Source: UBA2334 sp964396895
GTDB taxonomy: Bacteria; Pseudomonadota; Gammaproteobacteria; Burkholderiales; Burkholderiaceae_C
Length of the DNA stretch: 64,000 nucleotides
Assembly (NCBI GenBank): GCA_964396895.1
Contig: CAYNGJ010000002.1
Span: forward strand, 124,001-188,000
Reading direction: 5' to 3'
The position numbers were made by a program, and so were the translations under genes. The number at the start of each line of letters is the position of its first letter. Position 1 is the first letter of the stretch. The notes below the pieces were generated by a model, which made no database searches, was not told the DNA's origin, and was given only the letters and a program-made list of their open reading frames with translations. Positions 52,478 through 61,443 of this stretch are shown piece by piece.

Positions 52478-53626
52478 TCAGGTGTTTATGCTGCCCATGC
52501 GCTGGCGGTACCACTCGTGAAAGTGCTGCATGCCATCTTCCATGGGACTCTGGTAGGGGCCCACCTCGTTGTCACCACGGGCCAGCAGGGCTTTGCGGCC
52601 CGCGTCCATGCGCTCGCCGATTTCGTCGTCCTCTATGCAGGTCTCCATGTAGGCCTCGCGTTGGGCCTCCACAAAACCTCGCTCGAAGGCGGCGATGTCT
52701 TCGGGGTAGTAGAACTCGACCATGTTCATGGTCTGGTCCACGCCGATGGGGTGCAGTGTGGACACCGTCAGCACGTGGGGGTACCACTCCAGCATGATAT
52801 GGGGGTAGTAGGTGAGCCAGATGGCACCGTGCTCGGGATTTTTGCCGTTGCGGTAGGCCATGAGTTGCTCGTGCCATTTCTGGTACACCGGGCTGCCGGC
52901 CTTGCCCATGAGGTTTTGCGCCCCCACGGTTTGCACCGAAAACTCGGGCTTGAACTCCCAGCGCAGGTCATCACAGGTCACGAAATTGCCCAGCCCCGGG
53001 TGGAAGGGCACCACGTGGTAATCCTCCAGGTAGACCTCGATGAAGGTCTTCCAGTTGTAATTGCAGGTGTGCATTTCCACGTGGTCCAGCACCATGCCAT
53101 CGAAGTTCAGCGCGGCGCGCGGACCCATGCCCGACAGGTCGGCTGCGATGTCGCGACCGTTGTCTTCGAACAGCATGCCGTTCCACTCACGCAGCGGGAA
53201 TTTGTTGAGGTTGAGGCAAGGGTCCTGGGCAAAGTGGGGGGCGCCGATCAGCTCGCCCAATTGCCCCATCGCGGAGCCGCCGCTGTAGGTCCAGCGGTGC
53301 AGCGGGCACACGATGTTGCCGCCCGCGCTGCCCGACTGGTTTTGGGCCAAGTTGCCCCGACCTTTGAGCATGACCGCTTGGCGGTGGCGGCAGATGTTGG
53401 AGACCAGCTCCACCCCCTGGGCGGTGCGCACCAGGGCACGGCCCTCGCCCTCCTGAGGCAAGGCGTAATAGTCGCCGATGTTGGGGACGGCGTTGGTGTG
53501 CCCCACGTAGCGGGGCCCGCGCTGAAAGATGGTCGCCATTTCGCGCTGAAACAGCGCTTTGTCGAAATAACTGGAAACTGGAAGTTGGCTTGCGGCCTGC
53601 TGCAGTTGAAGACTTAAATCAGACAT
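52478..53626 (-). CDS. Rieske non-heme iron oxygenase, alpha-subunit-like
   Basis: A 382-residue oxygenase. The Rieske centre is CRH (about 79-81) and CPLH (about 107-110), joined by 25 residues rather than the usual 15-17. The catalytic iron site has the expected pattern NWKTFIEVYLEDYHVVPFHP (bridging Glu/Asp and two His). No reductase or beta subunit gene is adjacent, so electron partners lie elsewhere. Such stand-alone proteins next to xseB occur in Burkholderiales; the substrate is unknown. Confidence 0.9.
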   Translation of the reverse strand: MSDLSLQLQQAASQLPVSSYFDKALFQREMATIFQRGPRYVGHTNAVPNIGDYYALPQEGEGRALVRTAQGVELVSNICRHRQAVMLKGRGNLAQNQSGSAGGNIVCPLHRWTYSGGSAMGQLGELIGAPHFAQDPCLNLNKFPLREWNGMLFEDNGRDIAADLSGMGPRAALNFDGMVLDHVEMHTCNYNWKTFIEVYLEDYHVVPFHPGLGNFVTCDDLRWEFKPEFSVQTVGAQNLMGKAGSPVYQKWHEQLMAYRNGKNPEHGAIWLTYYPHIMLEWYPHVLTVSTLHPIGVDQTMNMVEFYYPEDIAAFERGFVEAQREAYMETCIEDDEIGERMDAGRKALLARGDNEVGPYQSPMEDGMQHFHEWYRQRMGSINT

Positions 53627-53921
53627 GATGGTCCTGACCTAGAGACTCCCCCTATGAAGGGGCAGGGTAAGCGCATCACGAAAATCGCTGGCGACTGTCG
53701 GCTTGGCGCGGGAGGGTGAAGTAAAAACCTTGGTGCAACCCCGTCAGGGTGAAAAAGGGGCGCTTAGTGTACCCGCAGGGGTGGTCTGACCCACCGGGCG
53801 CGCCAACCAGTGGCCCGCCCCTGGGAAATTGCAGGCCGAAATGCGGGCCTGGATGGTGGGTAACCCGCACCGACACAGGGCACCGCCTAAAATCAACGGT
53901 TGTTTGACCCCCGCCTCACCC

Positions 53922-54173
53922 ATGCCCAAAGCCCGACCATCCGCCGCCGACCCCTCTGTACCGGCCTTGCCCGACACCTATGAACAGGCGTTGGTCGAGC
54001 TGGAGCAGCTGGTGTCGGGGCTGGACGCCGGGCAGCTGCCACTGGAGCAACTGCTGGCCCAATACCAGCGGGGGGCCCAGTTGCTGCAGTTCTGCCGTGA
54101 CCGCCTGAAGACTGTGGAAGACCAGATCAAGGTGCTGGAGGATGGCGAGCTCAAAAGCTGGACACCCAATTGA
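53922..54173 (+). CDS. xseB: Exodeoxyribonuclease VII small subunit
   Basis: An 83-residue protein with the XseB core TYEQALVELEQLVSGLDAGQ, LPLEQLLAQYQRG and QLLQFCRDRLKTVEDQI, preceded by a short Ala/Pro-rich tail. It forms the large complex with XseA, whose gene is not in the window. The stop overlaps the start of ispA (TGATG). The 295 bases before it (53627-53921) hold no gene that I can see. Confidence 0.94.
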   Translation: MPKARPSAADPSVPALPDTYEQALVELEQLVSGLDAGQLPLEQLLAQYQRGAQLLQFCRDRLKTVEDQIKVLEDGELKSWTPN

Positions 54174-55120
54174 TGCCCCACACCCTGCCTTACCCGGCGG
54201 CCACGCTGCCAGCCTGCACGAACCCTTCCCAAGCTTTTGACCTGACCGACTGGATGACCGATCGCTTGCATGCCGTCGAGCAGGCGCTGTCGCGCTGGGT
54301 GGCGCAAGACTCGCCCGCCGGCCTCGGCCACGCCATGCGCTACGCCGTGCTGGACGGCGGCAAGCGCCTGCGTCCCCTGCTGGTACTGGCCACCAGTCAG
54401 GCTGCTGACCGGCCCCACGCCGAGGCCGCCATGCGTGCGGCCTGTGCGGTGGAGTTGATCCATGCCTACTCGCTGGTGCACGACGACATGCCTTGTATGG
54501 ACAACGATGTGCTGCGCCGTGGCAAACCCACGGTGCATGTGGCTTATGGCGAGGCCCAGGCATTGTTGGCCGGTGACGCCTTGCAGGCCTTGGCCTTCGA
54601 GCTTCTGGTGCCCGATGACGGTTGCGTGCCCCCTGCCTTGGGTGCCCAGCTGTGTGTGCAACTGGCCAGGGCCGCCGGTGTGCATGGCATGGCGGGCGGG
54701 CAGGCCATTGACCTGGCCAGCGTGGGTCTGCCGTTGACGCAGATTGAGCTGGAGCGCATGCACAGCCTCAAAACCGGTGCCCTGCTGCAGGCCAGCGTGC
54801 TCATGGGGGCGGCGTGCGGCCAGGTGCCCACGGTCGCGCTGAGCGAGCTGGCGCAGTACGGCCGCCACCTGGGCTTGGCCTTTCAGGTGGTGGACGATGT
54901 GCTGGATGTGGTGTCCGACACACAGACCCTGGGTAAAACAGCTGGCAAGGACGCGCACCAGGACAAGCCCACGTTTGTCAGCCTTTTGGGGCTGGATGCC
55001 GCCACCAGCTACGCCCACGACCTGTTGGCGCAAGCCCGTGCGGCGCTGGACCGCAGTGGCTTGCCACAGGTGCAGGCGCTGCACGCCCTGGCCGATTTGG
55101 TGGGCAGCCGAACCCATTGA
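54173..55120 (+). CDS. ispA: Polyprenyl synthase, farnesyl diphosphate synthase type
   Basis: A 315-residue enzyme condensing IPP with DMAPP/GPP to farnesyl diphosphate. It has GGKRLRPLLVLAT, the first Asp-rich motif DDMPCMDND, GGQAIDLAS, KTGALLQASVLMGA and the second Asp-rich motif FQVVDDVLDV. ATG 54173 shares one base with the xseB stop, so translation is coupled. It is followed by dxs, giving the usual isoprenoid operon. Confidence 0.95.
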   Translation: MPHTLPYPAATLPACTNPSQAFDLTDWMTDRLHAVEQALSRWVAQDSPAGLGHAMRYAVLDGGKRLRPLLVLATSQAADRPHAEAAMRAACAVELIHAYSLVHDDMPCMDNDVLRRGKPTVHVAYGEAQALLAGDALQALAFELLVPDDGCVPPALGAQLCVQLARAAGVHGMAGGQAIDLASVGLPLTQIELERMHSLKTGALLQASVLMGAACGQVPTVALSELAQYGRHLGLAFQVVDDVLDVVSDTQTLGKTAGKDAHQDKPTFVSLLGLDAATSYAHDLLAQARAALDRSGLPQVQALHALADLVGSRTH

Positions 55121-55172
55121 AAGCCCCTACCTTTGTCCTGAGAGGCTGCCTGAGGGCACCCGAGGCCGCACA

Positions 55173-57062
55173 ATGACCATCAAGGACGCTGCAACGGCGA
55201 CAGTCATGACTTCATTACTCGCATCCATCGAACAACCCGCCGATCTGCGTCAACTCGCACGTCCGCAACTTCCGGCGCTGGCCGCAGAGCTGCGCCAGTT
55301 TGTGCTCGACAGTGTGTCGCGCACAGGGGGACACCTCAGTTCCAACCTGGGCACGGTGGAGCTGACGGTGGCCTTGCACTACGTGTTCAACACCCCGCAT
55401 GACCGCATCGTTTGGGATGTGGGGCATCAAACCTATCCGCACAAAATCCTGACGGGTCGGCGCGACCGCATGGGCACCCTGCGCCAGCTGGGGGGCATCA
55501 GCGGTTTTCCCAAACGCGACGAAAGTGAGTACGACAGCTTTGGCACGGCGCACTCGTCCACGTCCATTTCTGCCGCGCTGGGCATGGCTGTGGCCGCTCG
55601 TCAGAAAGGCGAGCACCGGCATGCCATCGCCGTCATCGGTGACGGCGCCATGACGGCTGGCATGGCCTTCGAGGCGTTGAACAACGCCGGTGTGCACGAT
55701 GACTTGCCCCTGCTCGTCATCCTCAACGACAACGACATGTCCATTTCCCCGCCCGTGGGGGCGCTCAACCGCTACCTGGCGCAGTTGATGAGTGGTCAGT
55801 TTTACGCCGCCGCCAAAAACGTGGGCAAGCAGGTGTTGCGCAATGCGCCACCCCTGTTCGAGCTGGCCAAGCGGCTGGAAGAGCACGCCAAAGGCATGGT
55901 GGTGCCGGCCACGCTGTTCGAGAAATTTGGCTTCAACTATGTTGGGCCGATTGACGGCCACGACCTGGATTCGCTGATTCCCACGCTGGAAAACCTGCGC
56001 CACCTCAAAGGACCGCAGTTCTTGCATGTGGTGACCAAGAAAGGGCAGGGCTACAAGCTGGCTGAAGCCGACCCCATCGCTTACCACGGTCCCGGCAAGT
56101 TCGACCCTGCGGTGGGATTGGTCAAGGCCGCGGCTGCGGCCTCGCCCACCTACACCCAGGTGTTTGGTCAGTGGCTGTGCGACATGGCGGCCAAAGACCC
56201 GCGCCTGGTGGGCATCACACCCGCCATGCGCGAAGGCTCCGGCATGGTGGAATTCGAGCGGCGTTTTCCAGGCCGCTACCACGATGTGGGCATTGCCGAG
56301 CAGCACGCCGTCACGTTTGCGGCGGGCCTCGCCTGCGAGGGCCTCAAGCCGGTGGTCGCCATCTACTCCACGTTTTTGCAGCGGGCCTATGACCAGCTCA
56401 TCCACGATGTGGCACTGCAAAACCTGCCAGTGGTGTTTGCCCTGGACAGGGCAGGGCTGGTGGGGGCCGACGGGGCGACGCACGCCGGGGCCTACGACGT
56501 GGCCTATTTGCGCTGCATCCCCAATCTGGCGGTGGCCTGCCCGGCAGATGAAGCCGAATGCCGCGCCTTGCTCACCACGGCCTACGAACAAAACCACCCG
56601 GTGGCGGTGCGTTACCCCAGGGGCACTGGCCCGGGCGTGGCCCTGCCTGCGCACCTGGACGCGCTGCCCTACGGCAAGGGCGAGGTGCGGCGGACTGGTC
56701 AGCGCGTGGCCTTGCTGGTGTTTGGCACGCTGTTGGCCCCGGCGCTGGTGGCCGGCGAAGCGTTGAATGCCACGGTGGCCAACATGCGCTGGGCCAAACC
56801 CCTGGACGTGGCGCTCCTGAGGCAACTGGCCGATGACCACGATGCGCTGGTCACGGTGGAGGAGGGGTGCACCATGGGGGGTGCAGGGTCTGCGGTGCTG
56901 GAGGCGCTGCAGCAACTCGGCTGTGCCAAGCCTGTGCTGCAACTGGGGCTGCCCGATGTGTTCATTGACCATGGTGATCCTGCCCGTCTGCTGGCATTGC
57001 AAGGTCTGGATGCGCCGGGCATGCAGGCCAGCATCGCGAACTGGCTCAATGGCTTGAAATAA
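55173..57062 (+). CDS. dxs: 1-deoxy-D-xylulose-5-phosphate synthase
   Basis: A 629-residue thiamine-diphosphate enzyme making DXP from pyruvate and glyceraldehyde 3-phosphate, the entry step of the MEP pathway. Blocks: GGHLSSNLGTVELTVALHYV, WDVGHQTYPHKILTGR, the ThDP motif GDGAMTAGMAFEALNNAG with LNDNDMSI, and DVGIAEQHAVTFAAGLACEG with the catalytic Glu. ATG 55173 follows GAGG; ATG 55206 (618 residues, MTSLLASIEQPADLR) matches usual family starts as well. It closes the xseB-ispA-dxs operon. Confidence 0.96.
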   Translation: MTIKDAATATVMTSLLASIEQPADLRQLARPQLPALAAELRQFVLDSVSRTGGHLSSNLGTVELTVALHYVFNTPHDRIVWDVGHQTYPHKILTGRRDRMGTLRQLGGISGFPKRDESEYDSFGTAHSSTSISAALGMAVAARQKGEHRHAIAVIGDGAMTAGMAFEALNNAGVHDDLPLLVILNDNDMSISPPVGALNRYLAQLMSGQFYAAAKNVGKQVLRNAPPLFELAKRLEEHAKGMVVPATLFEKFGFNYVGPIDGHDLDSLIPTLENLRHLKGPQFLHVVTKKGQGYKLAEADPIAYHGPGKFDPAVGLVKAAAAASPTYTQVFGQWLCDMAAKDPRLVGITPAMREGSGMVEFERRFPGRYHDVGIAEQHAVTFAAGLACEGLKPVVAIYSTFLQRAYDQLIHDVALQNLPVVFALDRAGLVGADGATHAGAYDVAYLRCIPNLAVACPADEAECRALLTTAYEQNHPVAVRYPRGTGPGVALPAHLDALPYGKGEVRRTGQRVALLVFGTLLAPALVAGEALNATVANMRWAKPLDVALLRQLADDHDALVTVEEGCTMGGAGSAVLEALQQLGCAKPVLQLGLPDVFIDHGDPARLLALQGLDAPGMQASIANWLNGLK

Positions 57063-57174
57063 TTTCAAGCCCGGTGTGAGCACTGACCACACAAGCTTGC
57101 AAGAAGCTGAACAGGGGCGCTCTGTTGGGGGTTATTCAAGGGAAAACCCGGAATGTTCCCGGGGCATCGCTTCC

Positions 57175-57205
57175 TACAATGACCCGGACTGAATCAGTCT
57201 CCGGG
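57175..57205 (+). promoter_or_regulatory. Probable -10 box and leader hairpin of the TRAP operon
   Basis: TACAAT (57175-57180) is a good -10 box with no good -35 at the right distance. Just after it CCCGGA (57183-57188) pairs with TCCGGG (57200-57205), with inner CTGA/TCAG. It lies about 60 bases before the Shine-Dalgarno sequence of the TRAP binding-protein gene. Confidence 0.45.
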
Positions 57206-57261
57206 CGGTGTTCCGAACGAAGCCCCCGGATGTGATAAATCCAACCACGGAGTCAAACACT

Positions 57262-58341
57262 ATGGATCGTCGTTCACTCATCAAGCACGCTGGCATTGCC
57301 GGTGTGCTGGCCGCAGGTGCAGCACCTGCTGTGCATGCCCAGGCCGCCATTCGCTGGCGTCTGGCTTCCAGCTTCCCCAAAGCGTTGGACACCATTTACG
57401 GCGCTGCCGACGTGTTCGCCAAGCAAGTCAAGGCCATGTCCGGTGGCAAGTTTGAGATTTCCGTTCACCCAGGTGGTGAACTGATGCCCGCATTTGGTGT
57501 GGTGGATGGTGTGCAGCAAGGCACCGTGGAAGCCGCACACACGGCACCCTACTACTTCTTTGGCAAGGACGAAACCTTTGCCATGGATACCGCCATTCCG
57601 TTTGGCCTGAACAGCCGCCAGTTGACCGCATGGATGTATGACGGCAACGGCTTGAAGCTGTTCCGCGAGTTCTACAACGAATACAACATCGTCAACTTCC
57701 CCATGGGCAACACCGGTGCCCAGATGGGCGGCTGGTACCGCAAGGAAATCAAGGGCATCGCCGACATCAAGGGCATGAAAATGCGCATTGGTGGCTTTGC
57801 TGGCAAGGTGCTGACGGCCATGGGCGGCGTGCCCCAGAACATCCCCGGTGGCGAAATCTATCAGGCGCTGGAAAAAGGCACCATCGACGCCACCGAGTGG
57901 GTGGGCCCCTACGACGACGAGAAGCTGGGCTTCCAAAAAGTGGCCAAGAACTACTACTACCCAGGTTGGTGGGAAGGTGGCGCACAGCTGTCCCTGTACA
58001 TCAACAACAAGGCCTACGAGGCACTGTCTCCTGAGAACAAGGCGATTGTCGAGTGTGCTGCGGCCAACGCCCACACCACCATGCAAGCCATGTACGACGC
58101 GCGCAACCCCGGTGCACTGAAGCGCTTGGTGGCGGGTGGTGCCAAGGTGCAGGCATTCCCCAAGTCCGTCATGGACGAGGCATTCAAGCACTCCATGGCC
58201 CTGTACTCGGACCTGAGCAACTCCAACCCCAAGTGGAAAAAAATCTACTCGGATTACGCGTCTTTCCGCAAAGACCAGAACCTGTGGTTCCGTTTCACCG
58301 AAGCCCAGTTCGACCGCTACATGCAGAGCGCCAAGCTCTGA
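57262..58341 (+). CDS. TRAP transporter substrate-binding protein, TakP/DctP-like
   Basis: A 359-residue periplasmic protein with a signal MDRRSLIKHAGIAGVLAAGA, Tat-like, cut near VHA (residue 26). Mature features WRLASSFPKALDTIYGAADV, the segment GAQMGGWYRKEI, MRIGGFAGKVLTAMGGVPQN, PGGEIYQALEKGTIDATEWV and GPYDDEKLGF fit the TakP branch of DctP proteins, which bind 2-oxo acids. A carboxylate ligand is therefore likely. It precedes dctQM and is followed by a strong terminator, so it is probably made in excess. Confidence 0.93.
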   Translation: MDRRSLIKHAGIAGVLAAGAAPAVHAQAAIRWRLASSFPKALDTIYGAADVFAKQVKAMSGGKFEISVHPGGELMPAFGVVDGVQQGTVEAAHTAPYYFFGKDETFAMDTAIPFGLNSRQLTAWMYDGNGLKLFREFYNEYNIVNFPMGNTGAQMGGWYRKEIKGIADIKGMKMRIGGFAGKVLTAMGGVPQNIPGGEIYQALEKGTIDATEWVGPYDDEKLGFQKVAKNYYYPGWWEGGAQLSLYINNKAYEALSPENKAIVECAAANAHTTMQAMYDARNPGALKRLVAGGAKVQAFPKSVMDEAFKHSMALYSDLSNSNPKWKKIYSDYASFRKDQNLWFRFTEAQFDRYMQSAKL

Positions 58342-58362
58342 GCGCCATTGCCTGTCATGGCC

Positions 58363-58390
58363 AAAAAACCCCGCAGCAGCGGGGTTTTTT
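58363..58390 (+). terminator. Rho-independent terminator inside the TRAP operon
   Basis: AACCCCGC (58367-58374) pairs with GCGGGGTT (58379-58386) around AGCA, then six T residues in total. It lies 22 bases after the binding-protein stop, before the permease genes. Partial read-through would give less permease than binding protein; otherwise dctQM has its own promoter. Confidence 0.88.
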
Positions 58391-58489
58391 GTTCAGCCTT
58401 CCGATTCGAGTGAATAGCGTCAGCCTTTCCTCAGGCAGTTTTTTCTAAACTGCCGGGTTTTGTTTCACCAACGGCTCCTGGAGTCATCC

Positions 58490-59092
58490 ATGCCCCTCTT
58501 ACTTTCTTTGTCCCGCCTGATTGACGGCATCAGCAGCCTGGTCGGCAAACTGGCCATGTGGCTGATTCTGGCCGCCACGCTCATCAGTGCTGGCAATGCC
58601 ATTGTGCGCAAGCTGTTCAACGTGGGCTCCAACAGCTTTCTTGAAATTCAGTGGTACTTGTTCGCTGCCGTGTTCATGTTGGGCGGCGGATATGCGTTCT
58701 TGAAAAATGTGCATGTGCGCATTGACTTCATTTCCAGCAAATTCAGCCCCACCACCCGCAATTGGGTGGACGTGGGGGGCATCCTGCTGTTTTTGTTTCC
58801 CCTGTGCTACCTCATGGTCAGCATGGGATGGCCCGTCTTTCACAACGCTTGGGAGTCGGGTGAAATGTCTTCCAATGCGGGTGGCCTGATCCGTTGGCCT
58901 GTGCACTTGTTGATTCCCGTGGGGTTTTCCCTGCTGGCCCTGCAGGGGGTGTCGGAACTGATCAAGCGCTTGGCGTTCATCACCGGCCAGGGGCCGGACG
59001 TGCTGAGCACCGACACCCTGTCGGATGAAGAAATGCTGGCGCAGGAACTCGCCCTGGAAGCCGAGGCCAACAACAACTCCAAGGCGAAATGA
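58490..59092 (+). CDS. TRAP transporter small permease, DctQ-like
   Basis: A 200-residue membrane protein with four hydrophobic segments and the DctQ feature FLEIQWYLFAAVFMLGGGYA near residue 45. The C-terminal 40 residues are acidic and cytoplasmic. GGAG stands before ATG 58490. Its stop overlaps the DctM start by four bases. Confidence 0.9.
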   Translation: MPLLLSLSRLIDGISSLVGKLAMWLILAATLISAGNAIVRKLFNVGSNSFLEIQWYLFAAVFMLGGGYAFLKNVHVRIDFISSKFSPTTRNWVDVGGILLFLFPLCYLMVSMGWPVFHNAWESGEMSSNAGGLIRWPVHLLIPVGFSLLALQGVSELIKRLAFITGQGPDVLSTDTLSDEEMLAQELALEAEANNNSKAK

Positions 59093-60882
59093 TCATGGTC
59101 GAATTTCTCACTGCCAATTTTGTGCCGCTGATGTTCAGCGGCCTGCTGGTGTTCCTGCTGATGGGTTTTCCCGTGGCGTTTTCACTGTCAGCCACCGGTC
59201 TGTTCTTCGGTTTTGTGGGGATGGAGCTCAACCTGTTCCCGCCCAACCTGTTCCAGGCCTTGCCTTTGCGGGTGTTCGGCATCATGCAGAACGACACCTT
59301 GCTGGCCATCCCGTTCTTCACCCTGATGGGCATCATCCTGGAGCGAAGCCGGATGGCAGAAGACCTGCTGTCCACCGTGGCCCAGGTGTTTGGCCCGGTG
59401 CGCGGTGGTCTGGCCGTGGCCGTGGTGTTGGTGGGTGCGTTGCTGGCAGCCACCACCGGTGTGGTGGCGGCAGCCGTCATTTCCATGGGCCTGATCTCCT
59501 TGCCCATCATGCTGCGCTATGGCTACAACCGCACCATTGCGACGGGTACCATCACGGCGTCGGGTACGCTGGCCCAAGCCCTTCCACCGTCATTGGTGCT
59601 GATTGTGCTGGCCGACCAGTTGGGCCGCTCTGTGGGTGACATGTACGCTGGCGCCATGGTGCCCGGCTTGCTGCTGGTGGGTCTGTACCTGGTGTTCATT
59701 GCCGCCGTGGCGATTGTCCTGCCCAAGTGGGTGCCTGCGCTTCCGGCAGAGGCACGCATCTACAACGAGCCCAATGGGGCCAGTGGCCACCGATCGCTGT
59801 TAGCGCTGCTGCTCATTTCGGGTGGTGTGGCTTACGGCTGGTCCACGGTGCACGAGAGCATTCTGAACCCCTGGCTGGGCCGCGAAATGCCCGCTGGTGG
59901 TGACGAGGTGTTCATCCTGTCCGCGACCATTGGCTCGTTCCTGGCGCTGGCGTTGGCGCTGCTGAACAAGTTGTTCCGTCTGGGTTTGTTTTCGCGTCTG
60001 GCTGAACAAGTCACGTTTGTGCTGATTCCGCCGCTGGTGCTGATTTTCCTGGTCTTGGGCACCATCTTTCTGGGCGTTGCCACGCCCACCGAGGGTGGCG
60101 CCATGGGGGCATTGGGGGCTTTGATCATGGCCGGCGCCCGCAAGCGCCTGGGGTTTGCGCTGCTGAACCAGGCGTTGGAAAACACCACCAAGCTGTCCAT
60201 CTTTGTGTTGTTCATTCTGGTGGGCTCCACGGTGTTCAGCTTCACGTTCAATGCGGCCGATGGCCACATCTGGGTGGAACACCTGTTTGACAAGCTGCCC
60301 GGTGGCCAGTTGGGTTTCCTGATTTTTGTGAACCTGCTGGTGTTCATCCTGGGCATGTTCATCGATTTCTTTGAAATCGCGTTCATCGTCATTCCGCTGC
60401 TGGCCCCCGTGGCCGAGAAGATGGGCATTGACCTGATCTGGTTCGGCATCATCATTGCGATGAACCTGCAGACCTCGTTCCTGACGCCGCCCTTCGGCTT
60501 TGCCCTGTTCTACCTGCGCAGTGTGGCGGCCCGCAATGATTACACCGACCAGATCACGAATGCCCGCATCAAAGCCGTGACCACCGCCGAGATCTACAAG
60601 GGATCGATTGCGTTCATCGTGTTGCAGCTCATCATGGTGGCCGTCATCATCGGCTACCCTGAAGTGGTGACCGGTGGCCGTGAAAAGACCGTGCTGATCG
60701 ACGACGCCACCGTGCGCAGCCTGCTGAATGACGCATCGGTAGAGGAGGGTTACGGCGGTCCTGCTGGTGTGCCAGCCCCGGATGCCGACGGCGCGGAGCC
60801 CGGTGAGGACGGCATGCCCAAGCCCCCAGAGGACGACGCAGACGACCCTTTGAAGGCCCTCAAAGAGTCCATGAAGAAGTGA
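59089..60882 (+). CDS. TRAP transporter large permease, DctM-like
   Basis: A 597-residue membrane protein with about 12-13 hydrophobic segments. Family blocks: LLMGFPVAFSLSATGLFFG, NDTLLAIPFFTLMGIILERS, TGVVAAAVISMGLISLPIML, GTLAQALPPSLVLIVLADQ, PTEGGAMGALGALIMAG and FLTPPFGFALFYLR. The central loop and an acidic, Pro-rich C-terminal tail (about 550-597) make it longer than the usual 430 residues; the longer form is typical of TakP-type systems. The start overlaps the dctQ stop; dut follows within ten bases. Confidence 0.93.
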   Translation: MIMVEFLTANFVPLMFSGLLVFLLMGFPVAFSLSATGLFFGFVGMELNLFPPNLFQALPLRVFGIMQNDTLLAIPFFTLMGIILERSRMAEDLLSTVAQVFGPVRGGLAVAVVLVGALLAATTGVVAAAVISMGLISLPIMLRYGYNRTIATGTITASGTLAQALPPSLVLIVLADQLGRSVGDMYAGAMVPGLLLVGLYLVFIAAVAIVLPKWVPALPAEARIYNEPNGASGHRSLLALLLISGGVAYGWSTVHESILNPWLGREMPAGGDEVFILSATIGSFLALALALLNKLFRLGLFSRLAEQVTFVLIPPLVLIFLVLGTIFLGVATPTEGGAMGALGALIMAGARKRLGFALLNQALENTTKLSIFVLFILVGSTVFSFTFNAADGHIWVEHLFDKLPGGQLGFLIFVNLLVFILGMFIDFFEIAFIVIPLLAPVAEKMGIDLIWFGIIIAMNLQTSFLTPPFGFALFYLRSVAARNDYTDQITNARIKAVTTAEIYKGSIAFIVLQLIMVAVIIGYPEVVTGGREKTVLIDDATVRSLLNDASVEEGYGGPAGVPAPDADGAEPGEDGMPKPPEDDADDPLKALKESMKK

Positions 60883-60887
60883 GTCCC

Positions 60888-61334
60888 GTGCAAGTCGATC
60901 TGAAAATCCTGGATGGGCGTTTGCACGGGCAAATGCCCGATTACGCCACCCCAGGCAGCGCCGGGTTGGACCTGCGCGCGTGCCTGGATGCACCATTGAC
61001 CCTGGCGCCCAACGCTTGGCAACTGGTGCCCACGGGCATGGCCATGTACCTGAAGGACCCTGGCTACGCGGCCCTCATCCTGCCGCGGTCAGGGCTGGGT
61101 CACAAGCACGGCATCGTGTTGGGCAACCTGGTGGGCCTGATCGACAGCGATTACCAGGGGCAGTTGATGGTCAGCGCCTGGAACCGCAGCGACGTGCCCT
61201 ACACCCTCCAACCCATGGAGCGCTTGGCACAGCTGGTCATCGTGCCGGTGCTGCAGGCGCGCTTCAACGTGGTGGATGAGTTTGAGGTGTCCCAACGTGG
61301 CACGGGTGGCTACGGCTCCACGGGCAAGGCCTGA
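60888..61334 (+). CDS. dut: dUTP diphosphatase
   Basis: A 148-residue trimeric dUTPase with all five motifs: TPGSAGLDLRA, PRSGLGHKHGI, GLIDSDYQGQL, ERLAQLVIVPV and RGTGGYGSTG. GTG 60888 gives the family start (MQVDLKILDGRL); a GTG at 60879 overlaps the dctM stop and would add three residues. It probably shares the transcript of the TRAP genes. Confidence 0.95.
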   Translation: MQVDLKILDGRLHGQMPDYATPGSAGLDLRACLDAPLTLAPNAWQLVPTGMAMYLKDPGYAALILPRSGLGHKHGIVLGNLVGLIDSDYQGQLMVSAWNRSDVPYTLQPMERLAQLVIVPVLQARFNVVDEFEVSQRGTGGYGSTGKA

Positions 61335-61359
61335 GTCAGAAGACCGGGCCATCGCCCGT

Positions 61360-61399
61360 AAAAAAGCCCAGATCGATTGTGTTGGTCTGGGCTTTTTTT
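61360..61399. terminator. Two-way Rho-independent terminator
   Basis: AGCCCAGA (61365-61372) pairs with TCTGGGCT (61386-61393), with a T run after it on the plus strand and an A run before it that serves the minus strand. It separates the convergent dut and slyD genes. Confidence 0.9.
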
Positions 61400-61403
61400 G
61401 TAT

Positions 61404-61443
61404 AGCAAACTGTTGTTTATTGATAAGCGCTAAGGCTGTTTTT
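61404..61443 (+). repeat. Dispersed AGC/AAGCG element, copy L
   Basis: AGCAA, 14 bases, ATAAGCG, 10 bases, TTTT. The 3' flank of the element encodes the last residues of the SlyD-like protein on the other strand (KNLH) and its stop TAA (61444-61442). Confidence 0.8.

Noticed and set aside
55121..55172. Possible TPP riboswitch before dxs, because CTGAGA is present and the enzyme uses thiamine diphosphate
   Set aside because: The second conserved block (ACCCTTGAACCTGAT type) is missing and the gap of 52 bases is too short for the aptamer.
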